DNA of 64,000 bases from assembly GCF_007474605.1 (NCBI RefSeq), contig NZ_VHKL01000001.1, forward strand, positions 434,001 to 498,000, written 5' to 3'. How positions within the stretch are numbered: position 1 is the first letter of the stretch; every line of letters starts with the position of its first letter. Source of the DNA: Rhodoligotrophos appendicifer. Its GTDB lineage: Bacteria > Pseudomonadota > Alphaproteobacteria > Rhizobiales > Im1. Positions 42,774-51,041 of this stretch are shown one piece after another. A program made the position numbers and the translations under genes. Under the pieces are notes generated by a model that was not told the origin of the DNA, ran no database searches, and saw only the letters and a list, made by a program, of their open reading frames with translations.

Positions 42774-43862
42774 TCAGTTGCCGGGCGCCGGAAAGCTGGA
42801 CACGTAGACGGTCTGAGGATCGTGCTTTGCCACCGACTTCTTGAGCTCTTCGAAGAAAGCGGCCACATCCGCGTTGGTCTTTGTCGATCGAGCCTTGATC
42901 CACTCGCCTTCCATGGCGCTTTGGTTGACCCGCTCCTTCCAGGCGGCAACTTCTTCCGGGGTGAATTTGTAGAAGCCGACACCCTCTTTCTTGGCGGCCT
43001 CTACCGTCGCCTTGTCGCCTGCCATCACGAAGGCAATCGACTTCGCCGGAAATTCGCGGCGCATCTCTCCGATGACCTTTTTGACGTCATCAGACAGCGC
43101 ATTATAGACATTGGCGGACATCATCAGGCCGCAGGAATAATATGTTCCGATGCCCGGATCGACGATCGTCTTGGTGTGTGACAGCCAGTTTTCAGGATAA
43201 GGCATCCATAGGGGAACTCCGACATATCCGTCGATAACCCCGGTTTGCATGCTCGTCGCAATCTCCGCAGTGCTCATGGGCACAGGGGTCATGCCACCAC
43301 CCTTGGCGACGATGTTGCCGAGTTCGCCATAGGCACGGACTTTCAGGCCCTTCAGATCGTCGGCGGATTTGATCTCCCGGGACACACCGATGATGGTGGG
43401 CGATGGTGCGTCCATCGCGATCGGCACGAGACCCTGCCGCTCGAACTCCGCCTTGAAATCAGCGTTGGTCTCATAGAGCTCGGTTAAGGCCGACGATATG
43501 GAATCGCCATGCTGGCTGAGATAAGGCATCTCGCCCATGCCGGTCAGGGGAAACAGGCTTGGCGAGTAGCCGACACAGACATAGCCGACATCAGCAAGTC
43601 CCTGCGCAATTCCCTTGGCCTGGTCCGTCGCCTTGATCAGCGCCTGAGAATAGAATTTGTCCTTGATCGTCACCTCGCCATTGGTTCGTTTCGTCAACTC
43701 ATCGAGGTAGGCATTATACTGTGTTGATGAAATGGAGCCGGGGCCGGTATGCGTAGAGAATACCAGGGCCACCTCTGCGGTGGCGGGGCCGGCCATTGTG
43801 ACGAAACCAGCGCCAACTGCCGCCAGGGTTAGCGCTTTGAGACGAGTTCTTAAAGAAAGCAT
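42774..43862 (-). CDS. TRAP transporter substrate-binding protein (DctP family)
   Basis: A 362-residue periplasmic protein with a signal peptide (cleavage after AGPATA, near residue 29) and the DctP fold: LVFSTHTGPGSISSTQYNAY, then LKGLKVRAYGELGNIVAKGG and MSTAEIATSMQTGVIDGYVG, which holds the carboxylate-binding region. The start ATG follows GAGGAGGAAAC. Together with DctM and DctQ it imports an organic acid driven by an ion gradient. The operon also has an acyl-CoA synthetase, which supports a carboxylate ligand. Confidence 0.93.
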   Translation of the reverse strand: MLSLRTRLKALTLAAVGAGFVTMAGPATAEVALVFSTHTGPGSISSTQYNAYLDELTKRTNGEVTIKDKFYSQALIKATDQAKGIAQGLADVGYVCVGYSPSLFPLTGMGEMPYLSQHGDSISSALTELYETNADFKAEFERQGLVPIAMDAPSPTIIGVSREIKSADDLKGLKVRAYGELGNIVAKGGGMTPVPMSTAEIATSMQTGVIDGYVGVPLWMPYPENWLSHTKTIVDPGIGTYYSCGLMMSANVYNALSDDVKKVIGEMRREFPAKSIAFVMAGDKATVEAAKKEGVGFYKFTPEEVAAWKERVNQSAMEGEWIKARSTKTNADVAAFFEELKKSVAKHDPQTVYVSSFPAPGN

Positions 43863-43904
43863 TGTTTCCTCCTCTGTTGTTTTATTTCGACTAAGCGCCA
43901 GCCA

Positions 43905-45203
43905 TCATCCCATGAGGCTGGGTAAGTACAGTGATATACTCGGGAACAAGATGAGAAGTGCCAAAGTCACGAGCTCAAGACATACAAACAATCCAGCTCC
44001 CTTGAAGGCACTCTCAAGGGTGATCTCGGGAGCGACACCTTTTACGACGAAAATATTGACACCCAGGGGTGGCGTAATGTTGGCCAGCTCCGACATTTTA
44101 ACGATGAGGATCCCAAACCAAATGGGATCGAAGCCGAGGTGCTGTATTATGGGGAAGACGATGGGCAGGGTAATCAGGCACATCGAGATCGGCTCGAGGA
44201 ACATGCCCAAGGGCACATAGGCGAGAAGGATCAGAAGCAGCAATATGTACCGGTTCCAGTCCGATGCAGCGAGAAGCCGTGCGACGTCTGTGGCAAATCC
44301 GGAAAGCGCCACATATTGTCCGAGCAATCCTGCCCCAATCAAGATCAGGAAAATCATGGCGGACGTTGCTGCAGCATCGACCCCGCCTTCGATCAGCGGG
44401 CCCAACTTGAAGCCTCTCCTGAACAAAAGGATCAGGAAAGCCGCCACCGAGCCGACCGCCGCCGCTTCATTGGCCGTGAACAGCCCGGCATAGATGCCGC
44501 CGATGATGACGAAGAAGAGAACGGCTACAGACCACCCCTCCTTGAGGACCGAGAACCGCTCGCTCCAGGAGTAGCGGTCGGTGGCGACCGGCATAAGTTC
44601 GGGCCTGAACCACGCGATGAGGTAAAGCCCACCGGAGAAAACCACCCCCGTCAGCAGCCCCGGCAAAATTCCTGCAAGAAAGAGCCGGCTGATGTCCGTC
44701 TGGGTAATCACTCCATACACCACCAGCATGATGCTTGGGGGGATCATGATCCCCAGCAACCCTGCCGCAGCGATTGTTCCGGCACTGATGGCATTGTTGT
44801 AGCGAAACCGCTTCATCTCGCCGAAGGCGATCTTTCCGACGGCGGCGGACGTTGCCACACTGGAGCCTGACGTCGCGGCGAAAGCCGCACAGGCCGCGAC
44901 GGTAGCGATCCCCAGGCCACCGCGAATGTGACCCACCCATCGATAGGCGATTTTGTAGGCGTTTGCGCTGACCCCTGCCTGGCTCGCGAGATAGCCCATG
45001 AGGATGAACAGCGGAATGACGGAGAGCGCAACATCCGCCGTCTTGGAGAAGGGCATCGTGGCGAGGGCGTTCATCGCGACGTTGAAGCCGCGGAGCATCA
45101 CAAGACCGACGAAGGCCGATCCGATGAGCACGAAGGCGATCGGCATACCGGTGACCAAGCCTAGGATGAATATCCCGGCGACCACGATGTTGGAATCGAT
45201 CAT
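43905..45203 (-). CDS. TRAP transporter large permease (DctM family)
   Basis: A 432-residue membrane protein with about 12 helices. It carries GMPIAFVLIGSAFVGLVMLRG near the start, ATSGSSVATSAAVGKIAFGEM, GIMIPPSIMLVVYGVITQTD and EPISMCLITLPIVFPIIQHLG, all conserved in the DctM/DedA-like large subunit. ATG 45203 is preferred to the TTG at 45224, which overlaps the dctQ stop. It forms the secondary transport channel with DctQ. Confidence 0.93.
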   Translation of the reverse strand: MIDSNIVVAGIFILGLVTGMPIAFVLIGSAFVGLVMLRGFNVAMNALATMPFSKTADVALSVIPLFILMGYLASQAGVSANAYKIAYRWVGHIRGGLGIATVAACAAFAATSGSSVATSAAVGKIAFGEMKRFRYNNAISAGTIAAAGLLGIMIPPSIMLVVYGVITQTDISRLFLAGILPGLLTGVVFSGGLYLIAWFRPELMPVATDRYSWSERFSVLKEGWSVAVLFFVIIGGIYAGLFTANEAAAVGSVAAFLILLFRRGFKLGPLIEGGVDAAATSAMIFLILIGAGLLGQYVALSGFATDVARLLAASDWNRYILLLLILLAYVPLGMFLEPISMCLITLPIVFPIIQHLGFDPIWFGILIVKMSELANITPPLGVNIFVVKGVAPEITLESAFKGAGLFVCLELVTLALLILFPSISLYLPSLMG

Positions 45204-45220
45204 TGCGCAGCCATCCGAGC

Positions 45221-45748
45221 TCAATGATCCTGTTGATTTGGTTTGGGACCTGTTTCTCCCTGGGCCGGACGACTACGCTCGATGAGCTCCAGGACCTGAT
45301 AGATCGTGAACAGCAGTATCCCAAATGCGACGGCAGTTTTCGCCGGCCACAATGGGAAGCTCATCGTTCCGTACTGATACTCGCCGCCTTCGTAGGCCGA
45401 CCAGGCTTGCAGGCTGGTGCCATACAGGATGAGAACCGATAAACTAATGCAGGCGAGGAGCGAGACCAGATCGGCGACCCGTCGACCGCGTGGCGGAAGC
45501 ATCGAAACCACGGCTTCCATGCGAATGTGGCCACCTTGGCTCTGTGTCACGGTCATGGACAGGAACACCATAAAAACCAGCAGCAACTGGGCAATCTCGT
45601 CCGCCCCGATGATTGATATTCCGAGCTGTCTGGCAATGACAGCGACGAAGATCACTGCTGCAAGGATGAGGAGAGCCAGCGCCCCCACAATCCCCGCGGG
45701 CCGAACCACGAAGCGGTTGAAGCGCGATAGTGAACCCAACCTCATCAC
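45221..45748 (-). CDS. TRAP transporter small permease (DctQ family)
   Basis: A 175-residue protein with four membrane helices and the DctQ features IGADEIAQLLLVFMVFLSMT and RMEAVVSMLPPRGRRVADLV. Start is GTG 45748 or the next codon ATG. First gene of the operon dctQ-dctM-dctP-unknown-acyl-CoA synthetase. It is divergent from a TetR gene with a 16-bp palindrome between them. Confidence 0.9.
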   Translation of the reverse strand: MMRLGSLSRFNRFVVRPAGIVGALALLILAAVIFVAVIARQLGISIIGADEIAQLLLVFMVFLSMTVTQSQGGHIRMEAVVSMLPPRGRRVADLVSLLACISLSVLILYGTSLQAWSAYEGGEYQYGTMSFPLWPAKTAVAFGILLFTIYQVLELIERSRPAQGETGPKPNQQDH

Positions 45749-45940
45749 TCGAAATTCCGCCAGCTCGACTCAAGCACCGAAAGCTGTGGGAGTGCACCAG
45801 GTGAACGTCCCAAAGCCTCGCCTTCCGTGGCAGAACCATCCGATGCCGGACGAACGCTGAGTTCGTCGCATGCGTGGCTGTTCAATCTCACCCTCCCTTG
45901 GAACCCGCGAGCGCAACTCGTGAAAGTCCGCAAACGCGAG

Positions 45941-45970
45941 ACACTAGTCTATGTTGCTTTTCTCTAGTGT
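45941..45970. repeat. Inverted repeat ACACTAG/CTAGTGT next to the TetR operator
   Basis: ACACTAG (45941-45947) and its exact reverse complement CTAGTGT (45964-45970) are separated by 16 bp and end two bases before the 16-bp palindrome at 45973. Both lie in the 313-bp gap between dctQ and the TetR gene (45749-46061), which otherwise shows no gene. It may be a second regulator site or part of the dctQ promoter. Confidence 0.45.
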
Positions 45971-45972
45971 TG

Positions 45973-45988
45973 GAACGAATATTCGTTC
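45973..45988. promoter_or_regulatory. Putative TetR operator, site 1
   Basis: A perfect 16-bp palindrome, GAACGAATATTCGTTC, lies between the divergent TRAP operon and TetR gene. The same half-sites (GAACGA-N4-TCGTTC) recur at 47703-47718 between another divergent pair. The TetR protein encoded at 46062 is the natural ligand. Shared half-sites make this stronger than a single palindrome. Confidence 0.75.
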
Positions 45989-46061
45989 GCTTCTGACGCG
46001 CTGTCAATCGGTATCGGTTCCGGACTGCGCGCGGCTGTCAGCGGTTTTGCGGGGGGATCTC

Positions 46062-46748
46062 ATGGTGAAGGTGAACAAGAGGCGCGTCGAAGATCCGAAG
46101 CTGATCGAACGGCGCCTGCCTCAGATCCTGGACGCAGCGATCGAGCAATTCGGAAGAAACGGCTATCACGCCACAACGATCCGCGACATTGCCGATAAGG
46201 CCGGCATAAGCATTGGCATGATTTACCAATATGTTCAGGACAAGGAAGATCTTCTCTACATGTCCATCATGGGGACGATCGACAATTACATACGGGAGAT
46301 CGAACTCGCCCTGGAAGGTCTAGAGGACCCTCTTGAAAGATTCGTTGCCATTATCGCCGCCCTGACCCGTGTGATCGATCGCAGGCGAGCAGCTGCAGTT
46401 CTGGGCTACCGGGAGTCAAAGTCGTTGACACGAGAGCATATGAATTACGTGATCGAGCGCGAGCGTGAGGTCGGCGACATGATTTCTCAATGTGTGAATG
46501 ACTGCATAGACCGAAGGATATTCCATCAGAGCGATAGCGAAATGCTCATGTATCAGTGTGTGGTTTTCGCCCACAATTGGGCCCTGAACTCATGGCGGTT
46601 CAAGCGCGCCATGTCCGTTGACGAATATATCATCAAAGGACTTTCTCTGATCTTGGATGCTGTGCTGGTGAAACCGGGCTCCGTCGACCTGCGTCGGATC
46701 ATCATGCGCCAGTCGGAAAGACCGACGCTCTCTGCGGCCAAAGTGTAG
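46062..46748 (+). CDS. TetR/AcrR family transcriptional regulator
   Basis: A 228-residue TetR protein with HTH YHATTIRDIADKAGISIGMIYQYVQDKEDL, residues about 34-63, and a C-terminal domain typical of acyl-CoA/fatty-acid responsive members (LEDPLERFVAIIAALTRVID; YQCVVFAHNWALNSWRF). ATG 46062 follows GGGGGGATCTC; a longer frame from 45951 would cover the operator and is rejected. It sits between the TRAP operon and the acyl-CoA synthetase/thiolase-like/DUF35/PRISE operon, both with the same palindrome in their upstream regions. The inducer is probably a CoA ester (inference). Confidence 0.88.
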   Translation: MVKVNKRRVEDPKLIERRLPQILDAAIEQFGRNGYHATTIRDIADKAGISIGMIYQYVQDKEDLLYMSIMGTIDNYIREIELALEGLEDPLERFVAIIAALTRVIDRRRAAAVLGYRESKSLTREHMNYVIEREREVGDMISQCVNDCIDRRIFHQSDSEMLMYQCVVFAHNWALNSWRFKRAMSVDEYIIKGLSLILDAVLVKPGSVDLRRIIMRQSERPTLSAAKV

Positions 46749-46754
46749 CGATGA

Positions 46755-47603
46755 TCAACTCCGATCCGGAGGTGTCTGATCTGCAAACCGAAAAAACGAA
46801 AATGCTTGGTCGGTTGGCATCATCTCGATCACATTGAGGTTCACGTGCCGCGGCAAGCCCACGGCGAAGAAGAGAACCTCTGCGACGTCTTCTGGCGTGA
46901 GCAGACGCCGCTCGCCATAAAAATCTTGTACGCGCTCAGGATCTTGACCCATCCGGACTGCCGCGAACTCTGTCCGCGTTGTTCCCGGTTCGATGCAGAG
47001 TACCCGCACACCGCTCCCCGCGAGATCGGCACGAAGGTTCAACGAAAACTGATGGACGAAGGCTTTACTCGCTCCGTAGACATGACCTGTCGGATACGGA
47101 TAGCTCCCCGCTATCGAACCGATATTGACGATGTCGCCGGCCCCCCGCGCGATCATCTGCGGCAGGATCGCATGAGTAACTGCCGTCAGCCCCATGATGT
47201 TCGTCTGGATGGTCCGCTGCAGATCCCCCCATTGGGCGCTCTGGATCGGCCCATCTCCCAGCGCCACACCCGCGGAGTTAACAAGCAGATCGATGGTCCT
47301 AAAGGCTTCGGGAAGCTTGTCGGTAATTGAAGTCGCGCTGCTCACATCGGTGACATCGAGCTCGACAGCATGACAATTGGCACCGAGCTCGTCCACCAAG
47401 CTCTGGAGGCGCTCCAGCCGTCGCGCCGCAGCGATGATCCGCGACCCCGCGGCCGCAAATCGGCGGGCTGTTGCAAGACCGATGCCCGAAGATGCACCTG
47501 TCACCAAGACAGTAGGTGCCTTCTTCGAGGGGTCAGGGACTGTTGCGATGGATCTTGAATCACCGTTCATCACTGGTTCTGCCAACTTCTGGTTCCACGG
47601 CAT
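46755..47603 (-). CDS. Classical SDR oxidoreductase (YdfG-like)
   Basis: A 282-residue SDR with TGASSGIGLATARRF near residue 35, NSAGVALGDGP, the catalytic Ser in VNIGSIAGSYPY and YGASK with Tyr and Lys present. PTDQAF near the C-terminus is found in YdfG/serine 3-dehydrogenase-like SDRs, which oxidise 3-hydroxy acids. Convergent with the TetR gene and divergent from the acyl-CoA synthetase at 47785; operator site 2 lies in its upstream region. Start 47603 or an internal ATG 47570. Confidence 0.88.
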   Translation of the reverse strand: MPWNQKLAEPVMNGDSRSIATVPDPSKKAPTVLVTGASSGIGLATARRFAAAGSRIIAAARRLERLQSLVDELGANCHAVELDVTDVSSATSITDKLPEAFRTIDLLVNSAGVALGDGPIQSAQWGDLQRTIQTNIMGLTAVTHAILPQMIARGAGDIVNIGSIAGSYPYPTGHVYGASKAFVHQFSLNLRADLAGSGVRVLCIEPGTTRTEFAAVRMGQDPERVQDFYGERRLLTPEDVAEVLFFAVGLPRHVNLNVIEMMPTDQAFSFFRFADQTPPDRS

Positions 47604-47702
47604 CAGAGAGAGCCGCGATGTTGATTAAGCCTCCACCCTGTGCGGCGCAAGGCACGTCTCACCTACCCAAACGCCTTCACCCTTGACAGCCGGTAGAGTA
47701 GC

Positions 47703-47718
47703 GAACGATCATTCGTTC
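47703..47718. promoter_or_regulatory. Putative TetR operator, site 2
   Basis: GAACGATCATTCGTTC: both six-base half-sites are identical to those of site 1 (45973), with a different 4-base centre. A TTGACA hexamer lies at 47683-47688 and the palindrome covers the expected -10 region, so binding would block transcription toward 47785. The same 181-bp gap also serves the divergent SDR at 47603. Confidence 0.72.
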
Positions 47719-47784
47719 TGCTATATACGGGGTCGTACAATCTCTCGCGCCTGGAATAAGGCGTACAATCAGATCAAAAGGACG

Positions 47785-49482
47785 ATGGAGCACCCAATCG
47801 CAAGCGGCTGTGGCCGCGATCATCCGCTTCTGCCCGTGTCTACCCCGGGAAAGACGTTTGTTAAGGATGCCCGCCGTCTGGAGTACCTTCAGCGCGGCTG
47901 GTGGCCCAACGAGACCATTTACGACGTCCTGTCACGACAGTCCAAAATCGTCGCGGACAAGACACTGATCGTCGACCGTGGTCATCGAACGAGCTACGGA
48001 CAGGCCGTTGAAATTGCGGACCAACTGGCGGCCGGCCTGCATCGACGAGGCGTCGGGCGGGGAGACGTTGTCTCGATCCAGCTACCGAACTGGCGTTGGT
48101 TTCCTCTATTGGAGTATGCGCTGGCTCGGCTCGGTGCCGCGTGCAACCCTCTGCCTCCCATCTACCGCCATCGCGAACTGCGCTTCATGCTTGGCTTGGT
48201 CAAGCCGAAGCTCGTCATCACATGTGGTGTGTTTCGTGGCTTCGACCACACCGCGATGATGGCTGACTTGCGCCGCGAATTGCCGCTTGGTCGGGTTATT
48301 GTCGTCGAAGGTGAAATGCGCGAAGGGATGGAGTCGATAGAGGACCTCCTGGAGGACCCGTCGCAGCTCCCGACTGCCCCTGTCGATCCAGATAGCCTTT
48401 CCGAGGTCGCCTTCACCTCCGGCACCACCGGCGAGGCAAAAGGCGTCATGCACACCCATAACAGCAACCTATGCCCAGTTCTTGCGCTCATTCGGCGACA
48501 GGGCTTGGGGGCTGACGACGTGATCCTGATGGCATCGACTTTCGGTCATAACACCGGCTTCGTCTATGGTGGCCAGTTGCCCGTCGTTCTTGGCGGCACG
48601 GTGGTGCTAATGGAGAGCTGGAACTCCGGCGAGGCCCTGAAGCTGATCACGGAGGAAAAAGTGTCGTGGTGTATGGGGGCGACTCCATTTCTCCAGGACC
48701 TTTGCGACGCAGCAGCCCTGCGCGGCCGGGAGGCAACGAGCAGCCTGCGGGTCTTCCTCTGTTCCGGCGCTCCGATTCCGAGAAGCCTCTTGGCCAAGGC
48801 CCGCTCGACGATAGGGTGCGCGGTCGTATCGGGATGGGGGATGACGGAAATCGGCCTGATGACCTTGAGCGATGTCGAAGACAAGGGCGATCAGGCGGCA
48901 GATACGGATGGTCATACGCTCGAAGGTGTCGCAATCCGCATTCTGGATCCTGAGGGCAACGATGCATCGATCGGTGAGGAAGGGGATATCGTGGCGAAGG
49001 GCCCAACCCTCTTTGCCGGCTACTTCGACCGACAAAAGATGACGGAGGAGTCCTTCCTGCCAGGGGGCTGGTTCACGACCGGGGATCGCGGGCGTGTGGA
49101 TGAGCAGGGTAATCTGCGCATTACCGGGCGGAGCAAAGACATCATCGTACGCGGCGGAGAGAATATCCCCGTCGTGGAAATCGAAGACCTTCTGCACAAG
49201 CATCCGAGAATTCGAAACGTTGTCGTCATAGGCATTCCGGACCCACGACTGCAAGAGCGCGCCTGTGCGGTGGTGATCCCGGCCGACGAAGCCCCGCTGA
49301 CCCTTGAGGAACTAAAGGCATATCTGGCCGAGATGCAGCTGGCCAAACAGTATTTCCCGGAGTTTCTGGTCATCCGAGAGAGTTTTCCCACCACACCCAG
49401 TGGCAAGGTCCAGAAATTCATCCTGCGGCAAGAACTCGTGGCGAGTTTTGCCGCCGCTTCCACGAAGGAGAACATGTCGTGA
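47785..49482 (+). CDS. AMP-binding acyl-CoA synthetase
   Basis: A 565-residue ANL ligase with phosphate loop VAFTSGTTGEAKGVMHTHN near residue 205, SGWGMTEIG, GWFTTGDRGRVDEQG, hinge ITGRSKDIIVRGGENIP and catalytic Lys in TTPSGKVQKF. It resembles cyclohexanecarboxylate- and long/branched-acid CoA ligases (AliA-like). ATG 47785 lies just after AAAAGGACG; a longer frame begins at the -35 hexamer and is rejected. First gene of the operon with the thiolase-like protein, DUF35 protein and PRISE-like reductase. Substrate unknown. Confidence 0.88.
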   Translation: MEHPIASGCGRDHPLLPVSTPGKTFVKDARRLEYLQRGWWPNETIYDVLSRQSKIVADKTLIVDRGHRTSYGQAVEIADQLAAGLHRRGVGRGDVVSIQLPNWRWFPLLEYALARLGAACNPLPPIYRHRELRFMLGLVKPKLVITCGVFRGFDHTAMMADLRRELPLGRVIVVEGEMREGMESIEDLLEDPSQLPTAPVDPDSLSEVAFTSGTTGEAKGVMHTHNSNLCPVLALIRRQGLGADDVILMASTFGHNTGFVYGGQLPVVLGGTVVLMESWNSGEALKLITEEKVSWCMGATPFLQDLCDAAALRGREATSSLRVFLCSGAPIPRSLLAKARSTIGCAVVSGWGMTEIGLMTLSDVEDKGDQAADTDGHTLEGVAIRILDPEGNDASIGEEGDIVAKGPTLFAGYFDRQKMTEESFLPGGWFTTGDRGRVDEQGNLRITGRSKDIIVRGGENIPVVEIEDLLHKHPRIRNVVVIGIPDPRLQERACAVVIPADEAPLTLEELKAYLAEMQLAKQYFPEFLVIRESFPTTPSGKVQKFILRQELVASFAAASTKENMS

Positions 49483-50618
49483 TAGCCATCGTCGGAGCTG
49501 GCGAAACCAAACCCATGAGAAAGGCGGATGGCGACATCCGCTCCCTCACTCTTGAAGCCGTGATGGCAGCCTTGGACGATGCGGGACTAGATCCCTCCGA
49601 TGTCGACGGCATCGTCACCGACGCGGGCATTATGCCGACCACCGTGCCGCATGAGTGGATGGCGGCTCAGCTTGGCATCGATAACCACTTTAGTGCCGCC
49701 ACGTCCTATGGGGGCACGGGCATTGTTGCGGCACCTTTGTTGGCCGAGATGGCAATCAAGCAAGGTCTGGCAAAGGTCGTTCTGTTCTATTTTGGCGTCG
49801 ATTGGGGAAGCCGGCCCGGCGGCCCCTATGCCTTTCACCACATCTACCCCGCAAAGATGGCATTCGAGAAACCCTATGGTTTCTCCGGGCAGCCGAGCTA
49901 CTTCGCTCTCTGGGCGAGACGCTACATGCATGAGTATGGGCTGCGTGAGGAGGATTTGGGCCAGATCGCCATCGCCCAGCGGGAAAACGCTCTTCGCCAT
50001 GGCGGCGGGCAAGTGTCGCGCCCGATGGACATGGAGGGATATTTCGGAAGCCGGATGATCTCCGATCCGCTGCGAACTGCGGATTGCTGCCTGATAACCG
50101 ATGGGGCAGGCGCCTACATCATGACCAGCAGCGAACGGGCCCGGGACTGTCGCAAGAAGCCTGTTGAAGTTATGGGCGTAGGCTTTGCGACCAGCCCGAT
50201 CTCTGGTGACGACGTCTTTACGCAGAAGCCGGATCTCCTGCGTCTGTCTGGTGTAACGGGCGCGCGTGACCAGGCCCTGGGAAAAGCAGGTGTCGGCTTG
50301 GAGGATATCGACTTCGCCGAAATCTACGACTGCTTCACCATTTCCTGTCTGATGCAGATCGAGGACCTGGGGTTCTGCAAAAAGGGCGAAGGCGCAAGCT
50401 TCATCCGCGAACGGGGTATCGGCATCGACGGCGGCTTGCCTGTCAACACCCATGGCGGCTTCTTGTCCTACAGCTACAGACTGGGAATCGAACATGTGAT
50501 CGAGGCGGTGCGCCAGCTCAGAGGCGAAGGCGGTCCGGCCCAGGTTGCCGACGCCAAAGTCGGAATCGTCAGTGGCCTGTCGGTCCCTGATTACGGCCTT
50601 CTGGTACTGGGAAGTTAG
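49479..50618 (+). CDS. Thiolase-like protein without catalytic Cys (Ltp2-type aldolase candidate)
   Basis: A 379-residue thiolase-fold protein (opening IAIVGAGETKP). The Cys motif of thiolases is replaced by AATSYGGTGIVAA near residue 78, the His motif GHPIGATG by LSYSYRLGIEH, and the last motif by GLSVPDYGLLVLG. The HDCF-type block EIYDCFTISCLMQIEDLGFC is kept. Loss of Cys and His with Tyr nearby, plus a DUF35 gene directly after, matches the Ltp2-DUF35 steroid side-chain retro-aldolases. Proposed reaction: cleavage of a 3-hydroxyacyl-CoA to a carbonyl compound and a shorter CoA ester. GTG start overlaps the upstream stop. Mechanism is inferred. Confidence 0.82.
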   Translation: MIAIVGAGETKPMRKADGDIRSLTLEAVMAALDDAGLDPSDVDGIVTDAGIMPTTVPHEWMAAQLGIDNHFSAATSYGGTGIVAAPLLAEMAIKQGLAKVVLFYFGVDWGSRPGGPYAFHHIYPAKMAFEKPYGFSGQPSYFALWARRYMHEYGLREEDLGQIAIAQRENALRHGGGQVSRPMDMEGYFGSRMISDPLRTADCCLITDGAGAYIMTSSERARDCRKKPVEVMGVGFATSPISGDDVFTQKPDLLRLSGVTGARDQALGKAGVGLEDIDFAEIYDCFTISCLMQIEDLGFCKKGEGASFIRERGIGIDGGLPVNTHGGFLSYSYRLGIEHVIEAVRQLRGEGGPAQVADAKVGIVSGLSVPDYGLLVLGS

Positions 50619-50622
50619 AGCG

Positions 50623-51036
50623 ATGACGAAACTCGAATTTGATGATTTCTTCCAGGCTGCGCGAAGCGGCAGTTTGGCCTTTCCCCACTGCAAGAGCTGC
50701 GGGCAGTTTCATTGGTACCCGATGAAACGCTGCCCACATTGCCGCAGTGAAGACCTCGAATGGGTTCCCTCCAAGGGACAGGGAACGCTCTACTCTTGGA
50801 CAGTGGTCCGCCATCCATTCGATGAGGCGATGGCGGGTGATTTGCCCTATATCGTCGCCCTCATCGAATTTCCGGACGCCCCCGGTATTCGGTTGGTGAG
50901 CAACCTCGTCGATGTCGACGTCGACGATATCAAAATGGGCATGGAGCTCTCTCCCGTTTATCCGGATCCTGACCAGGATCCCTCCGTGGTTCGCTTTCGG
51001 CCGACGGCGAGCTCAGCTGGCGTTCCAGGGGCTTAA
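50623..51036 (+). CDS. DUF35 zinc-ribbon/OB-fold protein
   Basis: A 137-residue protein with a rubredoxin-like zinc ribbon CKSCGQFHWYPMKRCPHC near residues 25-42 and an OB-fold with GQGTLYSWTVVRHPFDEAM and LIEFPDAPGIRLVSNLV. DUF35 proteins bind thiolase-like enzymes and help bind acyl-CoA. ATG 50623 lies 4 bp after the thiolase-like stop. It is the expected partner subunit of the protein encoded at 49479. Confidence 0.9.
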   Translation: MTKLEFDDFFQAARSGSLAFPHCKSCGQFHWYPMKRCPHCRSEDLEWVPSKGQGTLYSWTVVRHPFDEAMAGDLPYIVALIEFPDAPGIRLVSNLVDVDVDDIKMGMELSPVYPDPDQDPSVVRFRPTASSAGVPGA

Positions 51037-51041
51037 GATCA

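Noticed and set aside
45951-46061. 37-residue N-terminal extension of the TetR gene
   Set aside because: It would begin before and contain the operator palindrome; the ATG at 46062 has a strong ribosome site and gives the normal TetR length.
47683-47784. 34-residue extension of the acyl-CoA synthetase starting with TTG
   Set aside because: The TTG is part of a TTGACA -35 hexamer and the extension covers operator site 2.
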